From Ilex aquifolium (lineage: Eukaryota; Streptophyta; Magnoliopsida; Aquifoliales; Aquifoliaceae): DNA of 64,000 nt. Location: positions 17,323,501 to 17,387,500 of the forward strand of contig OX637401.1 in NCBI GenBank assembly GCA_951799425.1, read 5' to 3'. Under the pieces are notes generated by a model that was not told where the DNA came from, ran no database searches, and saw nothing but the letters and a program-made list of their open reading frames with translations. Shown here piece after piece: positions 12,001 to 21,837 of this stretch (position 1 is the stretch's first letter; the number at the start of each line of letters is the position of its first letter). A program made the translations under genes and the position numbers.

Positions 12001-15000
12001 CCAGAAATGATGATGATGAGCATTTGTGTGGTAACATGGCCGGCTATAGGAATCCTGACCGTAAGTCTGGAGATTTTCACATGAAATTTGACTTTAATGG
12101 TCATCTTCATATTGAGGATTTTCTTGATTGGTTGACTGAAGTGGATAAATTCTTTGACTATATGGACGTTCCAGATGAGAATAAGGTGAAACTGATAGCT
12201 TACAAGTTGAAAGGAGGGACTTCTACCTGGTGGGAACAGATATAGCTTGCCCGCACCAAGGAGGGCAAGTATCTAATTCGTGACTGGTCACAGATGAAGA
12301 GGTTGCTGAAGTCGAGGTTTTTACCCCTAGATTATGAACAGATCCTATTTCTGCAGTATCAAAATTGCAAACAAGACAATAGATCTGTTCAAGTATACAC
12401 AGAGAAGTTCCAGAAACTTTTTCTATGCAATAATTTCAATGAAACCGAGTCGCTGAAAATTGCTCGGTTTATTCCTACTTTCGTTTTGCTATTCAGGATA
12501 AGGTTTCACTACTGACCTTATATTCTTTGACCAAGATCATTCACCTAGCCACGCGTGTGCAAACCCAAGTTCCTTTGATTTACCACGACCCGTGGTGAAC
12601 CGAGGAAAGCAAATTATGAGTACTCCAAACTGTTCTCCAATCTCAAGTCGAGAATCCAATAACAACCGGGTACCTGCAGGGGCAGTTGCCTTGGGTTCGG
12701 GTTCTATCCTAGTGGCGAATGAAGCGCCGAAGAATCCTTATGCCAGACCTAGAGGAGAAAAGTGCTCCCGATGCGGTCAACCGAGACATCGTTCCAATCA
12801 GTGCCCTAAGAGAGATACAGTAAATCTGGCTAATGTTGAAGAGGCTGTTTGGGAGGAGAACAATAGGTGGAGGATGAAACTTTTAAGGAGTAGGATAAGA
12901 ATGCATGGACGTATGGCGATGAGGGGATTTCCCTCATTTGTCGTCGATTGATGTATACTCCTAAGATCGAACAGGACATTCAAAGGCACCAACTCTTCCA
13001 GACCACATGCACCGTGAACCAGAGAGTTTGTCAACTGATTATTAATGGTGGTAACAACGAGAATATTGTGCCCAGGGAGGTGGTCGACGAGTTGCAATAG
13101 TGAATTGAGAAACACCGTTCTCCCTATACTATTCGATGGATCAAGGATGTCGACAAAAACTAAGGTAACAGAACAATGTCATATCCAATTTTCTATTGGC
13201 AAGTATAAAGATGGTATTGTATGTGATGTTGAGGATATAGATGCATGTCATATTCTATTGGGGAAACCATGGCAATATGATCTAAATGTTGTCCATAAAG
13301 GCAAAGACAACACTTACACTTTACAAAGATGGTGCTAAGACTGTCCTTGTCTCTACAGTAAGATAGAGTTGCCTCGTAGCCCCAGGCTAAGGGCAAATCC
13401 TTTCTTGTTGTTCCTACCATTGATAAGGATGTTAAGGATAATGCAGAGGTATATGCCCGTTTGGTGAAGCGTGAAGAAAAGCATAATGTTGAGTCTCAAA
13501 CAATCCCCAATGTGTTGAGATCGTTGCTAGATGAGTTTGAGGAGATCATGTCGAAGGAGTTACCGAATGGTTTTCCTCCTTTAAGGGACATTTAAAACCA
13601 TATTGACTTGGTGTCCGAGGCTAGTCTTCCAAACCTACGCCATTATCAGATGGGTCCCAAGGAGTTCAAGGTATTGCAAGCTCAAGTTGATGAATTACTA
13701 CGGAAGGGGCAGATTAGGTTGAGTATGAGCCCATGTGTTGTTCATGCTCTACCCATTCTTAAGAAGAATGGGAATTGGAGGATGTGCTTTGATAGTCGGG
13801 CTATTAACAAAATTACGGTGAAATATTAGTTTCCCATACCCAAACTTGATGATATATTAGATATGTCGGAGGGCACCAAGGTATACTCCAAGGTTGACTT
13901 GAAAGGCGGATATTATTAGATCCACAATCGTCCAGGTGATGAATGGAAGATTACCTTTAAAACGAATGGGGGATTGTACGAGTGGTTGGTTATGCCCTTT
14001 AGGTTGTCCAATGCCCCTAGTACCTTCATAAGAGTTATGACCCAAGTGCTCAAACCTTTCATTAGAAAGTTTAGTTTTGTGTATTTTGACGATATTCTAA
14101 TTTATAACCATAATGAGACTAACCATTTGCAACACTTGAAAGCAGTATTTGTGGCTTTAAATGAGAATAACCTGTTCGTGAACTTCAAGAAGTGCAGCTT
14201 CATGACCAATAGTCTAGTGTTCTTGGGCTATGTGGTCAATGATATTGGAATCTCAATGGATGAGGAGAAGATTCGAGCTATTCAGGGATGGCCTGCACCA
14301 CGGACAATCAGTGAGGTTCGTAGTTTTCATGGCCTTACAACCTTCTATCGGAGGTTTGTGAGGCATTTCACCACTATTGCAGCACCATTTACTACATGAA
14401 GCACAAACAGTTGCAGTTGACTGAAGAGGCAGCAAGGAGTCTTTAACTCCTTAAAGAAAAGCTCACTACCGCTCATGTATTGACACTATCAAGCTTTAAG
14501 AAGTTGTATGAAGTGGATTGTTGACGCAACGATAGACAAAGGGACACAAGAAAATCACCATTTTCAGGTGTTAAGAACACAAACACTCTGGATCTACAGA
14601 GAAAATAAGAGAAAACTCTCAAGAAATATTATAGATTTCATACTTGAATGCCTCAAATGATTACACAAAGACCCTTTATATGGGGTTCTTCTACCATCTC
14701 CCAACTACCTATATTGAATGCACCAAACCACTTATAATAACTCTACCATCTCCCAACTGCATATTTTAATATATTTTTCAAATATCTCTACTAACTCCAC
14801 CTACTCACAATAATACCTTTATTATCTTCCAAATACATCTTCCAACTACTCACATTAATATCTCTCAAGAAACTTCTAGAAGTTGAGCTTAAGTTGGATA
14901 TCTATTTAAGGCCCATTATATTTGGGCTTATTATAAGATTAGGTCAATATCAAGATGGATCCAAATTTGCACCCTGTTCTACATCAATTGTGACGCTTAT

Positions 15001-18000
15001 TGTACTGGCATTAGAGCGGGGTATTATCATAAGAGGGAAGATCAGTGGCCTTCTTCAATGAGAAGCTTAGTGAAGCGAGACATAAATGGTCTACCAATAA
15101 GCAGAAGTTCTATGCAGTTATCAGAGCTTTATAATACCGGGCAACATTATTTAAGCCAGAGGGAGTTCATTCTTAATACCAACAATCAAGCATTGAAGTA
15201 CCTCAATAGTTCTACTACCCCAATCATATGCATGCTCGGTGGGTTGCTGAGATTTAGAAATTCACTTTTACCCTCAAGCATAAGTCAGGCCAGCAGAATA
15301 AGGTGGTTGATGCATTGAATTGTCGTAAGATGTTGTTGACTACTAACTTCCAGCAGCTTTGGGCTCAGTGTTCAGATGCGCATGGGGTCTAAGGAGATTT
15401 TCAAATCCATGATGATTTCTTGTTCAAAGCCATTCGGTTTGCATTCGCCCAGGGTCCTTGCATGAGAATATCATTCGGGAGTTGCACAGTAGTGGTTTAG
15501 GAGGACACATGGGCAGAGATAAGAGTGTTGCTTGGTGGAGGAACGTTATTTCTAGCCCCAGTTGAAGAGAGATATGGAGCAGCTTGTCAAGCAATGCTAC
15601 ACATGCCAAACTGCCAAGGAACATGCACAAGATACTAGCCTCTACACTCCCCCATCCCATTCCAGACACACCTTGGGAGGACTTGTCCATGGACTTTGTG
15701 TTGGGTCTTTCGCAGACTCAACGTGCTATGGATTCTATTTATGTTGTGGTTGACAGGTTTTTCAAAATGGTGCACTTCATCCCATATAGGAAAACCTCAT
15801 ATGCTACTCATATTGCTCACGTGTTTTTTCAGGAGATTGTTCGTTTGCATGGTATCCCCAAGACCATTACTTCCGATCGTGAGAGCAAGTTCCTTAGTCA
15901 TTTCAGGTGAACTTTGTGGAAACGATTGGATGCTTCATTGTAGTACAGTAGCTTGAGCCATCTAGAGACAGAGGTGGTAAACCGGATATTAGGGAATATC
16001 TTGTGGAGCCTTTGCAAGAAATATCTAAGACAGTGGGATAATACTTTGTCCCAAGCATAGTTTACATACAACATGCCGAATAGATCCACCAGCAAATCCC
16101 CATTTCATATTGTTTACATTCGAGCATCTCTACACACGCTTGATCTGGTTCCATTACAAAAGTTTCCAAGAATGAACATTGTGGCTAGACACATGATGGA
16201 GTAGCTAAGAGATGTGCGTGTAGTGGTGAAACAACAGTTGAAAGCATCAGCATCTAAGTATAAAGAAGTAGTAGACAAACACAGACGACACAAGCTTTTC
16301 AATGTTGGGGACATGATTATGATTCATCTACGTAAAGAACGGCTACCCATTCAAACCTACAAGAAGCTCAACCAAAAAAAAGATCGACACTTTCTAGATT
16401 TTGAAGAAGATCAACGACAATGCATATGTTGTCGATCTCCCAGTCGATATGGGTATCTCTAGCACCTTCAATGTTCAAGACTTGTTCGAGTTTCATTCAA
16501 CTACCATCAAGCTCCCACATGTTAACTCGAGGACGAGTTCTTTTCAAGAATAAAGGACTAATGTAGAACAAGGCAGGTTTGGATCCATCTTGATATTGAC
16601 ATAATCTTGTAATAAACCCAAATATAATAGGCCTTAAATAGATATCAAACTTGAGCCCAACTTTTAAAAATTTCTTGAAAGATATTAATGTGAGTAATTG
16701 AGAGATGTAGTTGGAAGATAATAGACATATTATTGTGAGTAGGTGGAGTTGATAGTGATATTTGAAAAATGTATTAAAGTAGGTAGTTGGGAGACGTTAG
16801 AGTTATTATAAGTCATTGAGTGCATTAAATATAGGTAGGTGGGAGATGGTACAAGAGCCCAATATAAAGGGTCCATGTGTAACCATTTGAAGCATTCAAG
16901 TTTGAAATCTATAATTTTTCTTGAGAGTTTCTCTTATTTTCTCTATGGTTGCAAAGTATTTGTGTTCTTAACACTTGAAAACGGTGATTGTCTTGTGTCC
17001 ACTCGTCTACCACTGCATCAACTATTCAATCCAATATTTTACATACTCCAACTTTCGGACACTTGTCAGTTGTCACTCCCTTAAAAACCCCAAGCAAAAA
17101 AAAAAAAAAAAGACCCCAGGCATTGACCAAATGTCAAGTTAATAGAGTTTCAATTTAACTTGCCAAACCAAATCACATCCATGTCACCAGCTACTACCGA
17201 CTCCATAAATGTCACCTCCGCCCACTCCCCATCAAACACCTATGTTGCAAGCTCCACTACACTCAAAAAACAAGTCTCCATTGGAGGTTTATTTGAGCTT
17301 TTCCTAATCAATTCTACCCTTTCTTTCACTGAATTAACCCACCACAAATCATATAAGAAGCATAAAGCACTTGATATACATGCTCATTTGCTTAAATTTT
17401 TGAGCTGAAGTTTCAAAAAATTGCAGAGAAAACTTAAAAACTCACATTTTGATTCCAATTGATTGCTAACACAACTAGGTCCAAATTCCCATGATAGATT
17501 CATTATAATATGGGTAACGCAACCTTGGATTGAATTGGCCTTGAATCGATATCTTTTGTTGTGAATTAGACAACGAAAATATTAAGGCATTCATTGGAGT
17601 TACAAATAAGTTGGCATAGCACCAATCAAACTCACTATCAACTTCATCTGAAATCTATGGGCAAAAAATCCAATAAGTTCATTTTAAGTGATGAAATCTG
17701 TTGTAGCTCTAATTAGAAGACAAAGAAAAAAACATTTTGTTAGGTAAGGTGTATATCATGGAAGAAGTTGAAGAAGGAGCATTTTGTCTCTTTCATAAAT
17801 TATAAGCGCATTTTTGTCTTTAGCATTTAAATTTAGACAGGAAAAATGTTTGGTCCATGTCAATTCACAAATTAGGTGTATGTATCACACCTGCCACTGA
17901 TTTGGAAAGAATTTAAAACAATAGCACTTTGGTCCAAAACAACATGGAAGTTATGTGGTGCCAAACCACGATGGAGTTTTGGTGGTGCCACCTGAACATT

Positions 18001-19146
18001 TTGAATTCTCCAGCAATGGCAACTCCTCTACCAAAGTGCACTCATCAGAATGAGGAAATGATGTGGGATAATGCTAAAGAAGGGTCCGCCGATGAGTTAG
18101 AGAATCATCTTTGTCATGCGGATTATACCAGATCCCTTCCAGTTATCTTTCAATCAATCAGAGGATCCTCAGACTGATGCTTCCTTCAGGGCTTTGGGGG
18201 CTTTGGGAGCAGCTTTGTTGCAGGGAAAGCAACCTATATGTTACCATAGTGACTAGGCATTGGATTGGTTTTCCGGAGCAGTCATCAATTCTTCCACGTA
18301 TAATAGGCCTCGTACACCCAATTCATTAAGGGAATAAATTGGTGGAAATGCTACTTAAAAGCTCAGGAGATATGCATACTGATAATTAGCCATTGAAGTC
18401 CTTTTGAACGCTTCAGCATGCCTAACGAAAGGAAAGATAAATGAATTCTTCTAATTGAAAGTCAATTAACAAACAACAACCGCCAATTCCGACTGAAATG
18501 TTACTTTTTGAACAGAGACAAGAAACTTCCAACTTTTTCCGGACTACAAACGAGAGTTACTACATCCTTCTCTTTGTTTGACGATTCCGCTAGAAAGCTG
18601 AACAATCCTGAGAATGATTCAAGTGGACACGCCCGGTCAAACCATGGATCTCCCCAAGCATAGGGAGGCAAATAGAATTTACCCCTAAACCCTGTTCATA
18701 ATTTCCATAGCAATCACCAAAATAGAAAAAAGTAAAAACACCCGACCAAGTTTCATGTACCATATTCAACATAATACAATTGACAAATGACAATTATATA
18801 AAGACATAAAATTATCAGTTAGATTAAGAATTCAGGAAATGAACATGAATATTAACGCGAAACCAAAAAAGTAAACACTCACGCACACCAAGTTACTATA
18901 AAACCAATATTTTTACCTCCCCACTGTGAGGATTAATTGTCTGAAGCACACTCTCAATTGCCTTATACTCCATCTTTGATGCTTTCTGTGTCAGCTGAAA
19001 CGACCTTATGCACACCACGTCCTTCCCTGCCGCCGTCTTAAATCGCAGCTTTATCTGCCCCTTCGTCTCTGTCTCCCCAGCAACCTAATTTTAAAACATA
19101 AAAAACAAATCTAAAAATTATACATATCTGTGTGTGTCTGTGTGTG

Positions 19147-19183
<37 letters not shown>

Positions 19184-19473
19184 CAAAGACCTTGGGATCA
19201 TGGATGAAACTGTGACCAGACCGAGCATTGGGGGGCAATTCACCGGTACAAGAGAGCTTCAAACACTCTATTATGGTCTGAACCAACAAAAGAAAAATGA
19301 ATTTAAATATGTGGGTATATGCATAAAGAGACATAGAAGATGATAGTTACTGTTTTTCCGGCGCCATTGGGACCGACGATGAGGGTTAAGGGCTTGAAGA
19401 AGGTGATGACGTGCTTGTTCTCCGGGTCGAAGCTCCGGATGCCCTTTATCAGCATTTTATCAACCGTGCTCAT
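5972..19473 (-). CDS. RAD50: RAD50 homologue, 5' part of the gene (exons 1-5)
   Basis: RAD50 is the SMC-like ATPase of the MRE11-RAD50-NBS1 complex, which tethers and processes DNA double-strand breaks in the nucleus. Five exons join in frame: 19351-19473, 19191-19277, 18917-19084, 8369-8544 and 5972-6086. They give 223 codons of a protein normally about 1300 residues long. The start is the ATG at 19473, followed by [20 protein letters not shown], as expected for plant RAD50. Walker A (GPNGAGKT, residues 34-41) sits at the end of exon 1 and the Q-loop ([11 protein letters not shown], Gln160) in exon 4; exon 5 begins the coiled coil. All acceptors are AG and all donors GT, with phases that fit, so this part looks intact. 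Introns are 73, 106, 10372 and 2282 nt, then at least 5971 nt. The remaining exons are off the window or lost. Confidence 0.93.
6087..7655. other. RAD50 intron 4, left part
   Basis: AT-rich intronic sequence with no coding signal or element that I can name. It ends at the left copy (7646-7655) of the LINE target duplication. Confidence 0.5.
7656..8196 (+). mobile_element. 5'-truncated LINE (L1-type) in RAD50 intron 4
   Basis: Perfect 10-bp direct repeats ATGAGCAAAG flank the segment (7646-7655 and 8197-8206), and it ends in a poly(A) run at 8188-8196. One plus frame reads [20 protein letters not shown], which resembles the C-terminal zinc-binding end of plant L1 reverse transcriptases (the WxxWxERNxRxF pattern). 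Together these give the structure of target-primed insertion of a truncated L1. It is antisense to RAD50. Confidence 0.75.
8369..8544 (-). CDS. RAD50: RAD50 exon 4 (Q-loop)
   Basis: This 176-nt exon encodes [20 protein letters not shown] through FDDIFSAT plus two bases of an Arg codon. It contains the Q-loop [11 protein letters not shown]. Its acceptor is TGCAG and its donor CTAG|GTATTT. It lies 10.4 kb from exon 3 because intron 3 has received a full retrotransposon. Confidence 0.93.
8545..9897. other. RAD50 intron 3, left part
   Basis: No supported gene. A short region at about 8905-8945 has repeated TTGTTG/CAACA words that could fold back, but no terminal repeats were found. It ends at the SINE target site. 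Confidence 0.4.
9898..10063 (-). mobile_element. Au-like SINE in RAD50 intron 3
   Basis: Perfect 14-bp direct repeats ACCAATCTAAACTA (9884-9897 and 10064-10077) flank a 166-bp unit. On the minus strand it has a pol III box B GGGTTCGAGTT, an upstream box A-like CGGTACAACG..TGCTCC, the words TTGCAGGGGTAAG and CATCTGATCCTC typical of the plant Au SINE family, and a terminal T-run. It is in the same transcriptional sense as RAD50. Confidence 0.8.
10536..11509. mobile_element. hAT-like non-autonomous transposon nested in the 5' LTR (974 bp)
   Basis: Perfect 8-bp target duplication GTCCTATA (10528-10535 and 11510-11517). The ends are imperfect inverted repeats starting CATAGTT(A/G)TTA, continued by arrays of CGTATCG/CGATACG words on both sides (10548-10622 and 11344-11495), a subterminal-repeat layout usual for hAT elements. 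The interior has no transposase. It has AAG-rich sequence, a degenerate tandem repeat and the palindrome AAAACGACGTCGTTTT (11241-11256). Confidence 0.8.
11035..11190. repeat. Degenerate tandem repeat inside the hAT-like element
   Basis: Three copies of a unit of about 50-60 bp built on GAACACCCA..GTCGA.GACCAGCGAACA and ending in GTCGTCG..GAAGGCT. Both strands stay partly open across it, which explains the long minus-strand frame there. I see no evidence that it is translated. Confidence 0.7.
11675..11688 (+). other. Primer-binding site of the intronic gypsy element
   Basis: TGGTATCAAAACCT begins 2 bp after the LTR end at 11672. It resembles the tRNA-Met-type PBS (TGGTATCAGAGC) with substitutions. 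Confidence 0.7.
11829..12951 (+). pseudogene. gypsy gag (retrotransposon gag domain plus CCHC knuckle), broken
   Basis: The gag domain reads [20 protein letters not shown] and later TSTWWEQI (up to about 12243), interrupted by a TAG at 12243-12245. It continues [20 protein letters not shown] to about 12490. A CX2CX4HX4C zinc knuckle ([14 protein letters not shown]) lies near 12765-12806. At least two frame breaks separate these parts, so no capsid protein can be made. Confidence 0.88.
12952..16480 (+). pseudogene. gypsy pol (protease, RT, RNase H, integrase), broken
   Basis: The protease region near 13020-13095 reads [14 protein letters not shown], where the catalytic D(S/T)G is replaced by NGG. 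RT runs 13608-14399 with [13 protein letters not shown], then [17 protein letters not shown] and the active-site [11 protein letters not shown] (about 14073-14105). A TAG near 13827 and others interrupt it. RNase H begins at about 14440 and is split by a solo LTR at 14522. Integrase is seen from about 15562 ([12 protein letters not shown]) through [19 protein letters not shown] and [14 protein letters not shown], ending with a C-terminal [19 protein letters not shown] segment at about 16290-16350. This is a chromovirus-like order of domains, inactivated. Confidence 0.88.
14522..14986 (-). repeat. Solo LTR of the same gypsy family, inverted, nested in RNase H
   Basis: This 465-bp segment is the reverse complement of the element's own LTRs (minus-sense start TGATGTAGAACAGGG, end TTGCGTCA). 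It has a perfect 5-bp target duplication ATTGT (14517-14521 and 14987-14991). A second, younger copy therefore inserted into the first and was reduced to a solo LTR by LTR-LTR recombination. Confidence 0.92.
16559..17020 (+). repeat. 3' LTR of the intronic gypsy element (462 bp)
   Basis: Starts TAATGTAGAACAAGG (the first triplet has drifted from TGA) and ends CTGCATCA. It matches the 5' LTR outside the hAT-like insert. The sequence just upstream, including CTCGAGGACGAGTTC, is a usual pre-PPT region for such elements. Confidence 0.92.
17021..18916. other. RAD50 intron 3, right part
   Basis: Mostly AT-rich intron with an A-tract at about 17096-17111. The only recognisable content is the gypsy RNase H fragment listed separately. 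No exon was found. Confidence 0.5.
18160..18335 (+). pseudogene. Short gypsy-type RNase H fragment
   Basis: One plus frame reads [20 protein letters not shown], then PICYHSD, a stop, and [13 protein letters not shown]. This follows the usual retroelement RNase H order TDAS...GAVLLQ...PI.YHS...FS.A..NYSTYDKE. No LTR or boundary is visible. It is probably a relic of an independent insertion. Confidence 0.55.
18917..19084 (-). CDS. RAD50: RAD50 exon 3
   Basis: This 168-nt exon encodes 56 residues from [15 protein letters not shown] to [10 protein letters not shown], the globular ATPase-head sequence between Walker A and the Q-loop. Its acceptor is TTAG and its donor GAG|GTAAAA, both phase 0. 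Confidence 0.93.
19129..19184. repeat. Compound microsatellite (TG)n(TA)n(GA)n in RAD50 intron 2
   Basis: A run of TG, then TA, then GA dinucleotides occupies about half of the 106-nt intron 2 and comes within about 7 nt of the exon 2 donor. Such runs are length-variable. Confidence 0.9.
19191..19277 (-). CDS. RAD50: RAD50 exon 2
   Basis: This 87-nt exon encodes [20 protein letters not shown] and nine more residues, ending HDPK. Its acceptor is TTCAG. Its donor is AAG|GTCTTT, a weak match to the plant consensus, with a microsatellite directly behind it in the intron. Confidence 0.93.
19351..19473 (-). CDS. RAD50: RAD50 exon 1 (start codon, Walker A)
   Basis: This 123-nt exon encodes residues 1-41 from ATG to the Thr of GPNGAGKT. 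Its donor reads ACA|GTAACT, phase 0, so intron 1 splits the two Thr codons that follow the Walker A lysine. Confidence 0.95.
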
Positions 19474-19670
19474 TTTTGTGTTCCTGTGCTTTGATTTTCT
19501 GATTCTACAGTGGAGTTGCCTCTATCTCTCTCTCATTGTATGCGAAGGAGTTACATGGGAAATGGATTATTGCTAGGGGAGAAGAAAAGGGGGCAGTGCT
19601 GTTTAGAGGGTTTTAGCTTACTCGTGGAGAGTGGGGAGAGCGGGTAGAAAGCCAGTGGGTTTTTTCTATT
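19474..19670 (-). promoter_or_regulatory. RAD50 5' flank (5' UTR and proximal promoter)
   Basis: About 200 bp separate the RAD50 ATG from a foldback MITE. In RAD50 sense it has GA-rich (AGAGAGAGATAG) sequence near 19520-19535. I see no clear TATA box, as is common for plant housekeeping and repair genes. The transcription start cannot be placed. Confidence 0.45.
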
Positions 19671-20003
19671 ATGTAAATCTCATAAATGCACCAAAGGTAT
19701 GGTATTTGTTTTAAATTGCGCCCTTAACTTTCGATTGTTTTAATTTGAACCTTGAACTATATAATTTGTTTACAAACCCCATTCGTTAAAATTAACCGAT
19801 AATTAGGACAAATTCCATTAGTTAAATGAGACAGAATCTCTTGAGATTAATTATTAATTTATGTCATTCAATAATTACTCTTATTGAAAGGAGTCGATTG
19901 AAATAAATTACATAGTTCAAGAAATAAATTGAGATAATTGAAAGTTCAATAAACAATTTAAAACAAAAGTCATAATTAAGGGGGTATATATGAGATTTAC
20001 CCT
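19671..20003. mobile_element. Foldback MITE upstream of RAD50
   Basis: The two ends are long inverted repeats: the left GTAAATCTCATAAATGC...TTGTTTTAAATTG is mirrored by CAATTTAAAACAAAAG...ATATATGAGATTTAC on the right, and similarity extends about 110 bp inwards. No coding capacity. The flanks are T-rich and the target duplication is not resolvable. Confidence 0.75.
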
Positions 20004-20029
20004 TTTTTTTCTTCCTACACTAGCTCATA

Positions 20030-20265
20030 AATTATGATTTCTGTGCCAATTTAATCATGTACTAAAATTTGTGTCAATTAAACCCTCAAACTCAGTAATA
20101 TGCAGAAACGTGGCCCTCTCATGAACATTAGTCTAATTTAGCAATGGAAAGTTGCTAAGTATGCAAATAATGTAACACTATAGGGAGATTTGTTGAAAAT
20201 GATAACTTATGGCCCCTAGTTTCCTTCCAAATAAATTGTGCAATTGGCACAAAAACCAGCTTTCT
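20030..20265. mobile_element. Possible second MITE upstream of RAD50
   Basis: The left end has GATTTCTGTGCCAATTTAAT and the right end, inverted, GGTTTTTGTGCCAATTGCAC. The imperfect inverted similarity and the size of about 235 bp fit a decayed MITE lying directly next to the first. Confidence 0.4.
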
Positions 20266-21837
20266 TTATTAAGAACTAGCATTCGGGCCCGTAAGCTGCA
20301 TGGAATTTACAATTTTTTCCCAACGACACCCGACGCACACCTCTTATAGTCAACCCTACACCCATCTCAACCCTAACATTATGAGACAATTACTCATCAT
20401 CAAGGCACAAAAGTAATTTTAAAAAATTAAATGTGAATTAGAAAGAATGATGATGAAAATTTATATTTGAAGTTGTTTGAAAATATAACGTAACCGAAAA
20501 GATATGAAATAGAGTCCTAGACGTAATAGACTTTTATAGAGTAGTTTGAGTAAATGTGACTCATAATAATTGAAATATGTTAGTTATCAGATAGTTTTTG
20601 AATAGCTTGAAATTAGTGGCGGTGCTTTCAAGTATTCATGTGGGTTTAAGTGTCCAAGTGGTGAGAATTGATTGGATGTTAGTTAATTAAATAATTCAAA
20701 ATTTTATTAATTCAGAAAAGATTGGGGGAAGGCTTATGAAGCCTTATCCCAAAAGAAAATGATTCTTTTATATATACAGATAGATCTAAAGCAACAAATG
20801 ATGTAAAAAAACAATGCACGAGTAACAAAGGATGTAAAAAATGGGGCATGAGTTGATAGGAAGCAAAGAGGGAGAAGAAAAGGGCAAAAACAACAACAAA
20901 ATACGAATGTGTATTGTGAAAATGTTGTTGTACATAAGACATCGTAGACAGATCAAAACTCAATATAGAGGTTCTTGACATGTCCGAATGGCATGGTAGG
21001 TTGTCATTCTACCTCATAAGTCCAATTTTATCTTACATTTTCTTCAACTTTTTGGTAATTTGAAATTGGTATTTTTATGCAAAATTTGGGTGTAGTTTTT
21101 TCATAAGGCAATAATTAGGACTCCTCATAAGATTGAATACTCTGGAAGTCGAACTGGGTAGGGTCAATACAAGAGAGAAGATGTTATGGTTGGTATTGGT
21201 ATTTGTTGTTTTGTTATTTGGCTACTGTTAAGCTCAAATGGAAATGAGGAGCTAACTAAGGGTGGTGATAGTTGTAACATATTGATATTTGATCTTTGTA
21301 TGTTCTTTTGTTTGGATGAACTTTAGCCCAATAATGGCAGTGAAAGAATTGTTGTAGTTTAACCAGGTAAAGACAGTAACTATTTTTGATGAATTGGAGT
21401 TTTCATGGATGACAATGTATTTGATGTGATTGACAAAGTTGCATCACAATTTACACTAGCAAATAACGAAGCTCTTAGTCTAAATACATTTAATCATTTA
21501 ACCAAAATGAGTCCATCACAATCGGTTAAATTGTTTGCTTATACCCAATAGTCAGTTAAGTAAATACAAAAAGATTGATTGCACCAAGAAGTTTGATGAC
21601 ATCCAAACCAAGATTCAAAATGCTAGTTTGCTAATTCAATGTTAATTGGTCATGATTGGTAGGATTACAACAATCCATAATAGTCGATAGTCTTTGAGAA
21701 ACCATTGACCTCCATTGGGCCTTGATGTTTCTCTTAACATGCATACAATCAGATGGGCCTTAACCTAAGCTCAATTAATCAATGGGAATTATCAAACTAA
21801 GATTAAGCTTTTACATTCTAGTAACTTGTTCTTACAG
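20266..21837. other. Unassigned intergenic sequence
   Basis: No supported gene. The 89-codon minus frame at 20712-20981 is low-complexity and hydrophobic, with no recognised domain. GGGCCC near 20286 with CTAG at 20276 was considered as a Helitron end and not accepted. Confidence 0.4.

Larger units (their letters stand above)
10228..17020 (+). mobile_element. Ty3/gypsy retrotransposon (chromovirus-like), degenerate, in RAD50 intron 3
   Basis: Two LTRs of about 463 bp (after removing a nested insert) bound a gag-pol internal region. The 5-bp flanks ACTAC (10223-10227) and ACTAT (17021-17025) differ by one base, as expected of an aged target duplication. Order: 5' LTR, PBS, gag with CCHC knuckle, protease, RT, RNase H, integrase, 3' LTR. 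It is antisense to RAD50. Stops and frameshifts in every domain show it is dead. Two later insertions sit inside it: a hAT-like element in the 5' LTR and an inverted solo LTR of the same family in RNase H. Confidence 0.93.

Noticed and set aside
20270-20310. CTAG followed by GGGCCC as a possible Helitron 3' end on the minus strand
   Set aside because: The GC-rich hairpin is only the six-base GGGCCC, no 5' TC terminus or Rep/helicase sequence was found, and no similar end occurs elsewhere in the window.
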